This document shows, in pieces, positions 32,884 through 43,800 of a stretch of DNA of 64,000 nucleotides; position 1 is the stretch's first letter; every line of letters begins with the position of its first letter. The DNA lies in assembly GCF_019800885.1 (NCBI RefSeq), contig NZ_JAHVKE010000001.1, positions 248,001 through 312,000 of the forward strand, read 5' to 3'. The DNA comes from Maritalea mobilis (GTDB lineage Bacteria; Pseudomonadota; Alphaproteobacteria; Rhodobacterales; Rhodobacteraceae). The position numbers were made by a program, and so were the translations under genes. The notes under the pieces are model-generated. The model saw only the letters and a program-made list of their open reading frames with translations, did no database searches and was not told the DNA's origin.

Positions 32884-35800
32884 ATGTCAGTTCCTCCTCC
32901 CCAGACGGGCGAGGCCCACGGAAGAGGCGGGCGCGCCGCCCGCGGTCTCTGGCGGCTCGCGGGCCTGATCCTGTTGGCAGTCCTGCCCCTCGCGGTCGCC
33001 TTGGGGGCGGCCGGTCTCTGGTGGCGCTTGACCATGTCCCCCCTGAGCCTGCCCGCGGGTCTGCAAGACCGGATCGAGGCGCGGATCGACGGCGCCATGG
33101 CCGCCAATCATGTCGAGATCGGCGACATGGCGCTGGCCCTGCCTGAGGGGGGGCGCGCCCCGGCTTTCGAATTGCGCGACGTGGTCATGACCGATCTGTC
33201 CGGAGCGGAGCGCGCGGCCTTTCCCGTGCTGCGCGTGCGCATGGCGCCGGGGCCGCTGTTGCGTGGGCAGGTGCGCCCCCGCCAGATCTTCGTGATCGGC
33301 CCCGGCATGCGGCTCAGCCGGGACGAGACGGGCCGGTTCGATGTCGATTTCATCGGTGGTGCGACGGACGATCCGATCCCCGTCTCCGAGGCGCCTTTGA
33401 CGGACACGATGGCGCGCCTCGACGCGATGTTCTCGACGCCCACCTTCTCGGAACTGCAGGCCATCACGGCGACGGACGTGACGCTGGAGATGGAGGACGC
33501 GCGCTCTGGCCCCGTCCTGCGCATGAGAAACGCGACCGCCACGCTGACGCGCGATGCCGAGGGCGTGGCCCTGTCGGTGTCGGGCGATCTCTCGGGGCGT
33601 CGGGACGCGACGGTCGACATGGAGTTCGCGCGGCGCACCGGGGCGCGCGAAACCTCGATCGCGATGCGCTTCGCCTCGCTCGGTGCGCGGGACATTGCCG
33701 CGCTCGACCCGTCGCTTGCCTGGCTGGACCTGATGCGCGCGCCGATCTCGGGCGCGATGACCGCGCGGCTGGACGATGACGGTTCCCTGTCGGATTTCGG
33801 CGGCACCCTGGCAATCGGCGCAGGGGAGCTGACCTTGGGCCCCGAGGCGCCGCCGCTGGGGTTCGACGCGATCGATGCGACGCTGAGCTACAACGCGCAG
33901 CGCCGCCGGATGGAATTCGGCACGCTTGCGCTGACGGCATCGCAGCTCAATTTCGTCGCGGCCGGTCATGCGGATGTCTCGGAGGATGGCAACAGCTTCG
34001 TCGGGCAATTGCGCCTGAGCGAGATCACGGCGGCGCCCGAGGGCTTCTACGACGCGCCGCTTGCCCTTGACGGCGCGGCGGTCGATCTGCGCCTGACCCT
34101 CGCGCCGGACATCAGGCTCGAGATCGGTCGGGCCGTGCTCCATGACGGCCCGCTGCGGGTGGCCGCAAGCGGCGAAGTGGTGTCCTTGCCCGACGGTCTG
34201 GCGATCTCGGTCGATGCGCATGTGCCGGAAACGGATTTGGCCACCGTTCTGTCCTATTGGCCCGCAACGGCCCTGTCGCAGCCGCGAAACTGGGTGTCCG
34301 ACCGTGTTCACGCCGGGCGTCTGGAGGGGGTGGATTTCGCTCTGCGCCACGCGCCCGGAGCTGAGCCACGCCACATGGTGCAGTTCGATTTCTCAGACGC
34401 CGAGTGGAATTCCTTTCGGGTCGGTCCGCCCATCACGGACGGCGCGGGCTACCTGCAGCTTGAAGGCCGGCGGCTTGTCATTCGTCTCGACGAGGGGCGC
34501 ATCATGGCGGACGGGCGACAGGACAGCGTGTCGCTTGCCGGATCGGAGTTCGTGATCCCCGACACATCCCTCAGACCTGCCACGGCGGAAATGGACCTGA
34601 GCATTTCGGGCGATCTGGTCGAGGTGATGCACGTTCTCGATGCGCCCCCGTTCAACGTGCTGCGCAGCGGCACCATGACGCCGGAACGGATTGGGCGCGG
34701 ACAACTCAGCGCACGCACGCAGATCGTCACCCGGCTGCAGCGCCGCCCGGAAGGCAGCGACCCGCTGGCGGGGGTAGATCTGACCGTGACCGGTGCGGTG
34801 GAAACGTACCGCACGGATACCCTTGTCACCGGGCGCAGGCTGGCTGCGGATCGGTTGGATGTTGCGATCGCGGACAGGCAGCTTGTCGTGTCAGGTCGCG
34901 CCAGCTTTGACGGTGTGCAGATCACCGGCAGTTGGCAGCGCGAGATCGGGCGCGGTGCCGAACCGGGATCGCGGCTCGACGCGATGGCCGAGGTAAGCCG
35001 GGACGGCTTGGCCTCTCTCGGTGTGGTCTTGCCCGAGTGGCTGATCGCGGGGCGCGGCAGCGCGGCGGTCGATCTGCGCCTGATGCCCGACGCGCCGCCC
35101 GCCCTGACTTTGCAATCGGATCTGGCCGGGATCAGCCTCGCCATTCCGTCGCTCGGCTGGCAGCTTGGCCGGGATGGCACGGGCAGTCTCGAGGTCGAGG
35201 CCCGCCTTGGGGACGATGCCGAAATCACGCGGCTGGACCTCGACGCCGCCGGGCTGACGCTGAACGGTGCGGTGCGCCTGTCCACGGCAGGCGGGTTCGG
35301 GCGTCTCGTCGCCGACCGGTTCAGCATCGCAAGCTGGCTTGACGTGCAAGGGGCGCTTGTCGCGCGAAGCGGCGGCCCGCCCCTGATCGACATCACGGGC
35401 GGCATCGTCGACATGCGCAACCTTGCCGCGGTCGCCGGTGGCAGTGCCGGGCAGGGCGCTGGCGGAGCCGGTGCGAACGATCAGGCATCGGGGCCGATTT
35501 CAGTCGCACTGGACCGGTTGCAGGTGGCCGACGGCATCGCCTTGACCGGTCTCAGGGCCGATCTGACCAGCGTCGGCGGGCTCCAGGGCCAGTTTCGCGG
35601 GGCGATCAACGGGGCGGCGCAGGTCTCGGGCGTGCTGGTCTCCTCGGCCGAGGGCACATCCGTACGCTTGCAATCCGCCGATGGCGGTGCGGTCATGCGG
35701 GCCGCCGGCATCTATAACGATGCCTATGGCGGTGACATGGACCTGATCCTGCGGGCGACGGGTGAGCCGGGCCATTACAACGGACGCCTGTCGATCGACG

Positions 35801-36246
35801 GCCCCCGATTGCGCAATGCGCCCGCCGTGGCCGAGTTGCTGAACCTGATCTCGGTCGTGGGCCTGTTGGAACAACTCAGCGGCGAGGGGATCAGCCTCGG
35901 CGATGTCAACGCGCGCTTCCGGTTGAGCCCGGAACGCATTCGCCTGCGCGAGGGAACGGCCCTCGGCCCGTCTCTCGGCTTGTCGATGGACGGCGAATAT
36001 GACATCGCCACCCGGCAATTCGAGATGCAGGGTGTCATTTCGCCGTTCTACATGGTCAACGGGCTGTTCGGCGCGATCTTTTCGCCGCGTCGGGAGGGGC
36101 TGTTCGGGTTCTCCTACCAGCTGACCGGAGCGCGGGGCGCGACGAACGTCACGGTGAACCCGCTTTCGATCCTGACGCCGGGCATCTTCCGCGAGATCTT
36201 TCGCGCGCCGCCGCCCGATTTCTCGGACGAGGACCAAGGCCAATGA
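32884..36246 (+). CDS. AsmA/YhdP-like (DUF3971) envelope protein
   Basis: A 1120-aa protein. A short cytoplasmic N-terminus and one membrane helix (about 25-52) precede a very long beta-rich periplasmic region. N-terminal repeats carry DUF3971-type sequence (for example [20 protein letters not shown]). The AsmA-like C-terminal domain (about 850-1110) has [19 protein letters not shown] and [22 protein letters not shown]. YhdP/TamB relatives form bridge-like tubes that move phospholipid between inner and outer membrane. Its length is close to E. coli YhdP. The TGA overlaps the queA ATG (ATGA), so queA is translationally coupled. Confidence 0.85.
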   Translation: MSVPPPQTGEAHGRGGRAARGLWRLAGLILLAVLPLAVALGAAGLWWRLTMSPLSLPAGLQDRIEARIDGAMAANHVEIGDMALALPEGGRAPAFELRDVVMTDLSGAERAAFPVLRVRMAPGPLLRGQVRPRQIFVIGPGMRLSRDETGRFDVDFIGGATDDPIPVSEAPLTDTMARLDAMFSTPTFSELQAITATDVTLEMEDARSGPVLRMRNATATLTRDAEGVALSVSGDLSGRRDATVDMEFARRTGARETSIAMRFASLGARDIAALDPSLAWLDLMRAPISGAMTARLDDDGSLSDFGGTLAIGAGELTLGPEAPPLGFDAIDATLSYNAQRRRMEFGTLALTASQLNFVAAGHADVSEDGNSFVGQLRLSEITAAPEGFYDAPLALDGAAVDLRLTLAPDIRLEIGRAVLHDGPLRVAASGEVVSLPDGLAISVDAHVPETDLATVLSYWPATALSQPRNWVSDRVHAGRLEGVDFALRHAPGAEPRHMVQFDFSDAEWNSFRVGPPITDGAGYLQLEGRRLVIRLDEGRIMADGRQDSVSLAGSEFVIPDTSLRPATAEMDLSISGDLVEVMHVLDAPPFNVLRSGTMTPERIGRGQLSARTQIVTRLQRRPEGSDPLAGVDLTVTGAVETYRTDTLVTGRRLAADRLDVAIADRQLVVSGRASFDGVQITGSWQREIGRGAEPGSRLDAMAEVSRDGLASLGVVLPEWLIAGRGSAAVDLRLMPDAPPALTLQSDLAGISLAIPSLGWQLGRDGTGSLEVEARLGDDAEITRLDLDAAGLTLNGAVRLSTAGGFGRLVADRFSIASWLDVQGALVARSGGPPLIDITGGIVDMRNLAAVAGGSAGQGAGGAGANDQASGPISVALDRLQVADGIALTGLRADLTSVGGLQGQFRGAINGAAQVSGVLVSSAEGTSVRLQSADGGAVMRAAGIYNDAYGGDMDLILRATGEPGHYNGRLSIDGPRLRNAPAVAELLNLISVVGLLEQLSGEGISLGDVNARFRLSPERIRLREGTALGPSLGLSMDGEYDIATRQFEMQGVISPFYMVNGLFGAIFSPRREGLFGFSYQLTGARGATNVTVNPLSILTPGIFREIFRAPPPDFSDEDQGQ

Positions 36247-37298
36247 AACTGGACGATTTCGACTTCGACCTTCCCGAGGATCGCATCGCGACCCGGCCCG
36301 CGCGGCCACGGTCCTCGGCCAAACTGCTGGTGGCCGACGGACCCGAGACGCGGGACTGCCATGTCTACGACCTGCCGGACCTGTTGCAGCCCGGTGACCG
36401 GCTGGTTCTGAACGACACGCGGGTCATCCCCGCGCGCCTGACCGGGCGGCGGCACCGCGATACCGCGCAAGGCCCGGTCTCGGCGAAGATCGAGGTCACG
36501 CTGATGGAGCCGCAGCCGGACGGGGCGTGGTCGGCGCTGGCCAAGCCGCTGCGCAAGCTCGCCCTGGGCGAAACGGTGGTGTTCTCCGAGGATCTGAGCG
36601 CCGATGTCGTGGGGCTGGAGGGGGGCTTGCGGCTGCGCTTCAACCTGTCGGGCGCCGATTTCGACACGGCGCTGAACGCGGCCGGCGCCATGCCGCTGCC
36701 CCCCTATATCGCGGGCAAGCGCGCCCCGGATGAACGTGACCGCGAAGATTACCAGACGATCTGGGCCAAGCGCGCCGGGGCCGTTGCGGCCCCCACGGCG
36801 AGCCTTCATTTCGACGAGGCGTTGATCGCGGCGCTGACCGCGCGCGGGGTCGATTTCACCTTCGTCACCCTGCATGTCGGCGCGGGCACCTTCCTGCCGG
36901 TCACGGTCGAGGATGTAACCACCCACAAGATGCACGCCGAATGGGGCGAGGTGCGCGAAAAGGCGGCCGACGAGATCAACGCGACCCGCGCGGCGGGCGG
37001 TCGCATCATTCCCGTCGGCACCACCGCGCTGCGCCTGATCGAGACGGCGGCGGACGCGGACGGCACCATGCGGCCCTTCGAGGGGGATACCGATATCTTC
37101 ATCTATCCGGGGTATGCCTGGCGCGTGACCGATGCGTTGATGACGAATTTCCACCTTCCGAAATCGACGCTGATGATGCTGGTTTCGGCGCTGATGGGGC
37201 AGGAACGGATCAAGCAGATCTACGCCCATGCCCTGGCGAACAAGTACCGCTTCTTTTCCTATGGCGACGCATCGCTTTTGATTCCGTCGCGAATCTGA
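36243..37298 (+). CDS. queA: S-adenosylmethionine:tRNA ribosyltransferase-isomerase
   Basis: A 351-aa QueA, which transfers the ribosyl part of SAM to preQ1 at tRNA position 34 in queuosine synthesis. It begins [20 protein letters not shown], with [16 protein letters not shown] near residue 55, [12 protein letters not shown] near 208 and [16 protein letters not shown] near 300, all hallmark segments. The ATG overlaps the stop of the AsmA-like gene by four bases; no independent promoter is visible. Confidence 0.97.
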   Translation: MKLDDFDFDLPEDRIATRPARPRSSAKLLVADGPETRDCHVYDLPDLLQPGDRLVLNDTRVIPARLTGRRHRDTAQGPVSAKIEVTLMEPQPDGAWSALAKPLRKLALGETVVFSEDLSADVVGLEGGLRLRFNLSGADFDTALNAAGAMPLPPYIAGKRAPDERDREDYQTIWAKRAGAVAAPTASLHFDEALIAALTARGVDFTFVTLHVGAGTFLPVTVEDVTTHKMHAEWGEVREKAADEINATRAAGGRIIPVGTTALRLIETAADADGTMRPFEGDTDIFIYPGYAWRVTDALMTNFHLPKSTLMMLVSALMGQERIKQIYAHALANKYRFFSYGDASLLIPSRI

Positions 37299-37352
37299 CA
37301 GACGGCGGCGCTATCGGTGGGGGAGCCTGCCGGAAAGCGAAGGAAATGCGCC

Positions 37353-38648
37353 ATGTTGAACGTGATCCGGGCCTCTTGGGCCCTGCTCTTCGGAATGTTC
37401 CTTTTGCAGGTCGGAAACGGGTTGCAGGGCTCGCTGATGGGCGTGCGCGGGGCGTTGGAGGGGTTCACCACCTTCCAGCTGTCGCTGATCGGCTCGGCGT
37501 ATTTCCTGGGGTTCCTCGGCGGCTCGTCCATCGCGCCCAAATTCATCGCGCGCGTCGGACATGTGCGGGTTTTCGCGGCACTGGGCTCGCTGATCTCGGC
37601 GGTGGTGATCTCTTATCCGATCGTCAGTGATCCCTATGTCTGGATGGCCCTTCGGGTCGTGATCGGGTTTTCTTTGTCCGGTGTCTACGTGACCGCGGAG
37701 AGCTGGCTGAACAATTCCGCGACCAATGAAACGCGCGGGCAATCCCTGTCGGCCTACATGCTGGTTCAGATGCTCGGCTTCGTCGCGGCGCAGGGTATCC
37801 TGTCGGCGGGCGATCCGTCCGGCTGGCTCTTGTTCGTGATCCCGTCGATCCTCGTCTCGCTCAGCTTTGCGCCGATCCTGTTGTCCGCGACGCCGACCCC
37901 GGCTTTCGAGGCGGCGCGCCCGATGACGCTGCGCCAGCTTTACACCGCGTCGCCCTTCGGCGTCGTCGGCATGCTGATGCTGGGGGCCGTCTTTGCCGGG
38001 CAATACGCGATGGCCGCTGTCTATGCGACCGAGGCGGGCTTTGGCCTTGGGCAACTGTCGCTTTTCGTGTCGAGCTTCTTCATCGGGGCGATCCTGTTCC
38101 AATACCCCATCGGCTGGATGTCGGACCGGATGGACCGACGCCTGCTGATCATTGGGGCTGCTGTCGTGGCCGGGGTGGCAGGGCTGGTCGGGGCCATGTT
38201 CGGGGACGTCTTCACCGTCGTTCTGGCGGTTGGCGTCGTCTCCGGCGGGTTCGTGCAACCGCTTTACGCGCTCATCATCGCCTATACCAACGACTACCTC
38301 GAACCCGAGGACATGGCCGCCGCCTCTGGCGGGTTGATCTTCGTGAACGGTCTGGGCGCCATCGCCGGTCCGCCTGTCATGGGTCTGATCATGGGGCAGG
38401 TGGGGCCCGCGGCCTTCTGGTCCTTCATGTCGGTGATCCTGTTCCTCGTCGCAGTCTACGGGGTCTGGCGGATGACGCAACGTGTGTCGGCCTATGCCGA
38501 TGAAGGGGATTACGAGGCCGTCTCCTACGCCGCGATCCTGCCCGGTGCCGCGTCGCCGGTTGCGGTCGAGACCGCGCAGGAGTTGTATGTCGAAGCGGCC
38601 GAGGAACTGGCCGAAGCCGCAGAGGAGGAGGCGGCGACGGGGGAGTGA
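37353..38648 (+). CDS. MFS transporter
   Basis: A 431-aa permease of the major facilitator superfamily with twelve predicted helices, starting MLNVIRASWALLFGMFLLQV. The ESWLNNSATNETRGQSLSAY segment near residue 120 and the SDRMDRR loop near 260 are MFS markers of the YcaD-like group. Substrate unknown. The C-terminus is a 45-residue Glu/Ala-rich acidic tail. The ATG is chosen for its AAGGA ribosome site nine bases upstream. It follows queA by 54 bp and may belong to the same transcript. Confidence 0.85.
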   Translation: MLNVIRASWALLFGMFLLQVGNGLQGSLMGVRGALEGFTTFQLSLIGSAYFLGFLGGSSIAPKFIARVGHVRVFAALGSLISAVVISYPIVSDPYVWMALRVVIGFSLSGVYVTAESWLNNSATNETRGQSLSAYMLVQMLGFVAAQGILSAGDPSGWLLFVIPSILVSLSFAPILLSATPTPAFEAARPMTLRQLYTASPFGVVGMLMLGAVFAGQYAMAAVYATEAGFGLGQLSLFVSSFFIGAILFQYPIGWMSDRMDRRLLIIGAAVVAGVAGLVGAMFGDVFTVVLAVGVVSGGFVQPLYALIIAYTNDYLEPEDMAAASGGLIFVNGLGAIAGPPVMGLIMGQVGPAAFWSFMSVILFLVAVYGVWRMTQRVSAYADEGDYEAVSYAAILPGAASPVAVETAQELYVEAAEELAEAAEEEAATGE

Positions 38649-38708
38649 TGCCGGCTTCATGTCCCAAAGGACGAGACCGGGCACCTGTTGGAGGAGGAGA
38701 CACGGCAG

Positions 38709-39281
38709 ATGGACGATCGAGCAGACAAGGTGCTGGCCTTTTGGGAAAAGGCCGGTCCAGAGATGTGGTACAAGAAAGACGACGGGTTCGACGCGCAGAT
38801 TACCGAGCTTTTCGGGGCCTTGTGGGAAGAGGCCGCTGGCGGCGCGCTGGATGAAGGCTGGGCGACCAATCCGGCGGGGGCGCTGTCCCTCATCATCCTG
38901 CTGGACCAGTTCCCGCGCAATATGTTCCGCGAGGATCCGCGCGCCTTCGCCACCGATGATCGCGCCCGTACGATTGCCTGCTACGCGCTGGAACGGGGTT
39001 GGGACATGCGTGTCGATGGGCCGATGCGGCAGTTCTTCTACATGCCCTTCATGCATTCTGAACGGCTGACCGATCAGGATCATTGCGTGCGCCTGATGGC
39101 CGAGCGGATGGAGGGCACGGACAACCTGCTGCATGCACGGGTGCATCGCGAGATCATCCGCCGTTTCAACCGCTTTCCCTACCGGAACGCGGCCCTTGGC
39201 CGTGTCTCGACCGAGGCCGAGCGCGATTTCCTTGAGAACGGTGGCTACGCCGCGATCCTGTCCGAGGTGCAGGCGGCCTGA
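38709..39281 (+). CDS. DUF924 family protein
   Basis: A 190-aa soluble, helical protein of the DUF924 family, starting MDDRADKVLAFWEKAGPEMW. Characteristic segments are SLIILLDQFPRNMFR near residue 60 and RQFFYMPFMHSER near 107. The fold resembles tetratricopeptide-like helical proteins. Function is not established. The strong GGAGGAGGAGA ribosome site ten bases upstream fixes the ATG at 38709 over an earlier TTG. It follows the MFS gene at 60 bp. Confidence 0.82.
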   Translation: MDDRADKVLAFWEKAGPEMWYKKDDGFDAQITELFGALWEEAAGGALDEGWATNPAGALSLIILLDQFPRNMFREDPRAFATDDRARTIACYALERGWDMRVDGPMRQFFYMPFMHSERLTDQDHCVRLMAERMEGTDNLLHARVHREIIRRFNRFPYRNAALGRVSTEAERDFLENGGYAAILSEVQAA

Positions 39282-39334
39282 CCCGGGGGGCCTTGCGTGA
39301 CAGGAAAACCTGCCTTGCGCGCAATTTCGTGGCT

Positions 39335-39372
39335 TTGCGTCCTGCGACCAATTTGTTTAACGTTGAACAAAT
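39335..39372 (+). promoter_or_regulatory. lpd promoter with overlapping 22-bp palindromic operator
   Basis: A near-perfect palindrome at 39351-39372 has arms ATTTGTT and AACAAAT around a TAACGTTG-type centre, with a single mismatched pair. A candidate promoter TTGCGT (39335-39340), 17 bp, TAACGT (39358-39363) places the -10 inside it, so a bound repressor would block polymerase. The lpd GTG lies 24 bp downstream. Confidence 0.6.
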
Positions 39373-39396
39373 CGGATTTCGCCGGGAGGACAGACC

Positions 39397-40794
39397 GTGG
39401 CCGGAGAGACTTTTGACGTTGTGGTGATCGGGGCGGGGCCGGGCGGCTATGTCGCCGCGATCCGCGCCAGCCAGCTTGGCCTGAAAGTGGCCATCGTTGA
39501 ACGCGAACATATGGGCGGCATCTGCCTGAACTGGGGCTGCATCCCCACCAAGGCGATGCTGCGCTCGGCCGAGGTGTTCCACCTGATGCACCGCGCCAAG
39601 GAGTTCGGCCTTAAGGCCGATGGTATCGGGTATGATATCGACGCGGTGGTCAAACGCTCGCGCGGGGTGGCCAAGCAGCTCAGCTCCGGCGTGGCGCACC
39701 TGATGAAGAAGAACAAGGTCACCGTCGTGATGGGCGAGGCCACGATCCCTGCCAAGGGCAAGGTCTCGGTCAAGACCGACAAGGGCACAGAGGAGTTGTC
39801 CGCCAAGAACATCATCCTCGCCACCGGGGCGCGGGCCCGCGAATTGCCCGGGCTGGAGGGCGATGGCAAGCGGGTCTGGACCTACAAAACGGCCCTGACC
39901 CCGCCGCATATGCCCGAGAAACTGCTGGTTATCGGCTCGGGCGCCATCGGCATCGAGTTCGCCAGCTTCTACAACACGCTGGGCGCCGAGACGACCGTGG
40001 TCGAGGTGATGGACCGCATCCTGCCGGTCGAAGACGCCGAGATCAGCGCCTTCGCCAAGAAGTCCTTTGAAAAGCAGGGGATGAAGATCCTGCAAAAGGC
40101 GATGGTCAAGCAACTCGATCGCGGGGCCGACAAGGTGACCGCCCATATCGAGGTGGACGGCAAGGTCGAAAAGCACGAGTTCGACACGGTGATCTCGGCC
40201 GTGGGCATCGTCGGCAACACCGAGGGGCTCGGGCTTGAGAAGCTGGGCGTGAAGATCGACCGCACCCATGTCGTGACGGACGCCTACTGCCGCACGGGTG
40301 TCGAGGGGCTCTACGCCATCGGCGATATCGCCGGCGCGCCGTGGCTGGCCCACAAGGCGTCGCACGAGGGCGTCATGGTGGCCGAGCTGATCTCGGGCAA
40401 GAACAACGTCCACCCCGTGAAACCCGAAAGCATCGCAGGCTGCACCTATTGCCATCCGCAGGTCGCCAGCGTCGGCCTGACCGAGGCGAAAGCCAAGGAG
40501 AAGGGCCATCAGGTCAAGGTCGGTCGCTTCCCCTTCATCGGCAACGGCAAGGCCATCGCGCTGGGCGAACCCGAGGGGATGATCAAGACGGTGTTCGACG
40601 CCAAGACGGGCGAACTGCTGGGCGCGCACATGATCGGAGCCGAGGTGACCGAGCTGATCCAGGGCTATGTCGTGGGGCAGAAGCTGGAGACCACGGAAGA
40701 GGACCTGATGGAAACCGTCTTCCCGCACCCGACGCTCAGCGAGATGATGCACGAATCCGTGCTCGACGCCTTCGACCGCGTGATCCACATCTGA
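39397..40794 (+). CDS. lpd: Dihydrolipoyl dehydrogenase
   Basis: A 465-aa FAD flavoprotein (E3) that re-oxidises dihydrolipoamide in 2-oxoacid dehydrogenase complexes. FAD-binding GAGPGGYVAAIRASQLG is at residue 11 and the redox-active disulfide GGICLNWGCIPTKAML near 43. NAD-binding GSGAIGIEFASFYNTLG is near 182, FAD-binding YAIGDIAGAPWLAHKASHEG near 308 and catalytic HPTLSEMMHE near 447. The GTG start follows a GGGAGGACAG ribosome site. No E1 or E2 gene is adjacent. Its own operator-like palindrome suggests separate control. Confidence 0.96.
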   Translation: MAGETFDVVVIGAGPGGYVAAIRASQLGLKVAIVEREHMGGICLNWGCIPTKAMLRSAEVFHLMHRAKEFGLKADGIGYDIDAVVKRSRGVAKQLSSGVAHLMKKNKVTVVMGEATIPAKGKVSVKTDKGTEELSAKNIILATGARARELPGLEGDGKRVWTYKTALTPPHMPEKLLVIGSGAIGIEFASFYNTLGAETTVVEVMDRILPVEDAEISAFAKKSFEKQGMKILQKAMVKQLDRGADKVTAHIEVDGKVEKHEFDTVISAVGIVGNTEGLGLEKLGVKIDRTHVVTDAYCRTGVEGLYAIGDIAGAPWLAHKASHEGVMVAELISGKNNVHPVKPESIAGCTYCHPQVASVGLTEAKAKEKGHQVKVGRFPFIGNGKAIALGEPEGMIKTVFDAKTGELLGAHMIGAEVTELIQGYVVGQKLETTEEDLMETVFPHPTLSEMMHESVLDAFDRVIHI

Positions 40795-40813
40795 AGGCCA
40801 CGGCGCTCAGGAC

Positions 40814-40849
40814 AAAGGGCGGCCCGATTGGGGCCGCCCTTTTCTTTTT
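40814..40849 (+). terminator. Rho-independent terminator of lpd
   Basis: Twelve-base stem AAAGGGCGGCCC / GGGCCGCCCTTT with GATTG loop and a TTTCTTTTT tail; also usable, less well, by the convergent VWA gene. Confidence 0.9.
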
Positions 40850-40855
40850 CGTCCC

Positions 40856-43800
40856 TTACTCCAGCGTGATCGGCACCGACGCCACGGCGGTGCGGTCCTG
40901 GTCGAGGAAATAGCGGATCACGTAGGCGCCCGGCTCCTCGGGCAATTGAAGCTGCGCCGGCGAACCATCACGGGTGTAGGCGTATCGTGCCCACTGGCTG
41001 CCTTGCCCGTCGGCCCGCCCGATCCCGATATAATCGCCGTCGTAATTCGGTCCGGTCCAACCAACCTCGATCGTAGTGCCGGCCTGCGCCGTGTCGGGCA
41101 CCGTTAGCGAGGCCTCGACCGGGCTGAGCGTGATCGGAACCTCGGCGATCGCGGTTCGATCCTGGTTGAGGAAATAGCGGATTACGTAGGCCCCCGGTTC
41201 CGGCGGCATGACAAGGCGGGCGGGGCTGCCGTCTCGGGTGTAGGCGTAGTTCGCCCAAGCGGACCCCTGTCCATCGGCGCGTCCGATACCGATGTAATCG
41301 TCGCGGTAATCCGGCCCCGTCCACCCCACTTCGATGGTCGAGCCCGCCACGGCGCTTGCGGGCGCGCTCAAGGATGCCTCGACGGCGCTGACCGTGATCG
41401 GAACCGACGCGATGGAGGTGCGATCCTGGTTCAGGAAATACTGGATCACGTACTCCCCGGGTTCTGCGGGGACCAGAAGGCTCAGCGGGTTTCCGTCGCG
41501 GGTGTAGCTGTAATTGGCCCAGGCCGAACCCTGCCCATCGGCCCGCCCTATGCCGATATAGTCATCGGCATAGTTGGGTCCGGTCCATCCGACCTCGATC
41601 ATGGATCCGGCCGTGGCGCTGGCCGGAGCCGTGATCGACGCGCCCACCTCGGACACGGTGATGGGGGCGCTGGCGATGGGGGTGCGATCCTGTCGCAGGA
41701 AATACTGGATCAGATAATCGCCCGGCTCCGTCGGGATCAGGATGCGCGCCGGGGTCCCGTCGCGGGTGTAGGCGTAATTCTCCCAGGCGGAGCCTTGCCC
41801 ATCCGCGCGCCCGATGCCGATGTAGTCGTCGCGGTAGTTCGGCCCGGTCCAGCCGACCTCGATGGTCGATCCGACCGTTGCCGTGGCCGGCGCCGTGATC
41901 GACGCGGCGACCTCGGACACGGTGATGGTGGCGCTGGCGATGGGCGTTCTGTCCTGCCGAAGGAAATATTGGATCACGTAGTCCCCCGGCGTTTCCGGCA
42001 CGAGCAGTTGGCCGGGATTGCCGTCTGAGACGTTGAAGTAATTCTCCCAGGCCGAGCCTTGGCCGTCCGCGCGTCCGATGCCGATGTAATCGTCGAGGTA
42101 GCCAGGCCCGGTCCACCCGACCTCGATGGTCGATCCGGCAGCGGCGGTCTCAGGGGCCGTGATGCTGGCCTCGACCGGCGTGACCGTAATCGGCACCGAG
42201 GTGATCCGGGTGCGGTCCTGACGGGCATAGTAGCTGATCAGGTATTCCCCCGGAGTCACGGGCACCAGAAGCTGGATCGGAGAGCCGTTGCGCGCCTCGA
42301 CATAGTTCTCCCAGCCGCTGCCCCCGCCATCGGCCCGTCCGATCCCGATATAGTCGCCGTCATAGGCGGGGCCGGTCCATCCGACCTCGATGGTCGAGCC
42401 GGCCACGGCGGTGCCGGGTGCCGTGATCGACGCCTCGACCGGTGTGACGGTGATGGGCGCACTGGCAATGGGCGTGCGCCCGTCGCGCAGGAAATACTGG
42501 ATCACGTAGTCGCCCGCTTCGATTGGCATCAGAAGGCTGACGGGGTTGCCACGGCTGGTTTCGGTGTAGTTCACCCAGGCCGAGCCTTCGCCGTCGGCGC
42601 GACCGATGCCGATATAGTCATTGGCCTCGTTCGGGCCGTCCCAGCCAACCTCGATGGTCGAGCCTGCCACGGCGCTGGCCGGCGCGGTGATCGTCGCGCG
42701 CTGTTGCGGTTCAGGGAAGACCACGGCGATCTCGCGCGGCTGATCCACGATGACGAAATCAACGCTCTGTTCGATTTCCTGAGCCGTCCAGTAGGCGGTG
42801 ACGCGGTAGGCCCCGCGCGTCAGGCCCAACGCGGCCGGGTTCGCCGGTGCGATCTCGGTCGCGGTGGCAAGGGGCGTCACCTCCCAGATGACCGGGTCGG
42901 TGATCAGGGGGCCCGCCTCGCCGCCGATCCGGGCCGAGAAGGTCACGTCGACCATCAGCGCGGGCAGGGGGATGATCACCTCTTGCGGGGTGTTCGCGGC
43001 GACGGTGAAGCTGGCCTCATGCGTGGTTTCCTGCGCCACGCGATAGACCGACAGGCGGTAATCGCCTGGCAACAGCGCGACATTGCCGCCCGGCGCCTCG
43101 ACCGGCCCGAGCAATTGCTGCCCCGCGCCGTCGAACAGGGTCCAGATCAAGGGCGAGGCAGGAACGGTCATGTCCGGTTCGACCCGCGCGGTAAAGGTCA
43201 CGGGCACGGTTTCCACGATGTCGGGCATGGACACGACGATGGGGCCGGGCATGCCCTCAATCACACTGAACGCCGTCTGGTAGGTGGCCGGGCCATCGGC
43301 TTCTGCGCGGGTGGCGCGGGCCACGTAGTCGCCGGGCATCAGCTCGGTCGTGATCGCGGGGCCTTGCGTGCCGGTCGACAGAACCTCGCCCGCGCCGGAC
43401 AGGAGCGTCCAGCCAATGGGCCGCGCCGGCACGCCGCCCGAGGGGGTCAGCCGCGCCTCGATCCGCAGGGCCGTGGGTCGCATCGCCGGGGCCATGACGA
43501 CTTGCTCAAGGGCCGCCGACAGCTCCGACGCGTTGTCGGCGGTCAGGAACAGGCCGCCGGTATTGTCGGCGATGCACTGCATCTGCGCCCGCGCCTCGGG
43601 TTCAGAGGCGACGTCGAAGCCGATGACATGCGCGGTGAAGCCCACGCCTGCGGCCTCGAGCTCGGCGGCCATGGCGCAGGGGTCGGGGTTGCAGTTCTCG
43701 ATCCCGTCCGAGACGAGGATGACGGTCGCCGGTTCCTCGGTATGCCGCAGCGACTGGGCCGCGGCGACAACGGCATCCGTCATCGGCGTGCGTCCGCGCG

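Noticed and set aside
41000-42700. Regular 264-bp repeats considered as a CRISPR or satellite array
   Set aside because: The repeats are in frame and encode seven 88-aa protein modules; period and lack of unique spacers exclude CRISPR.
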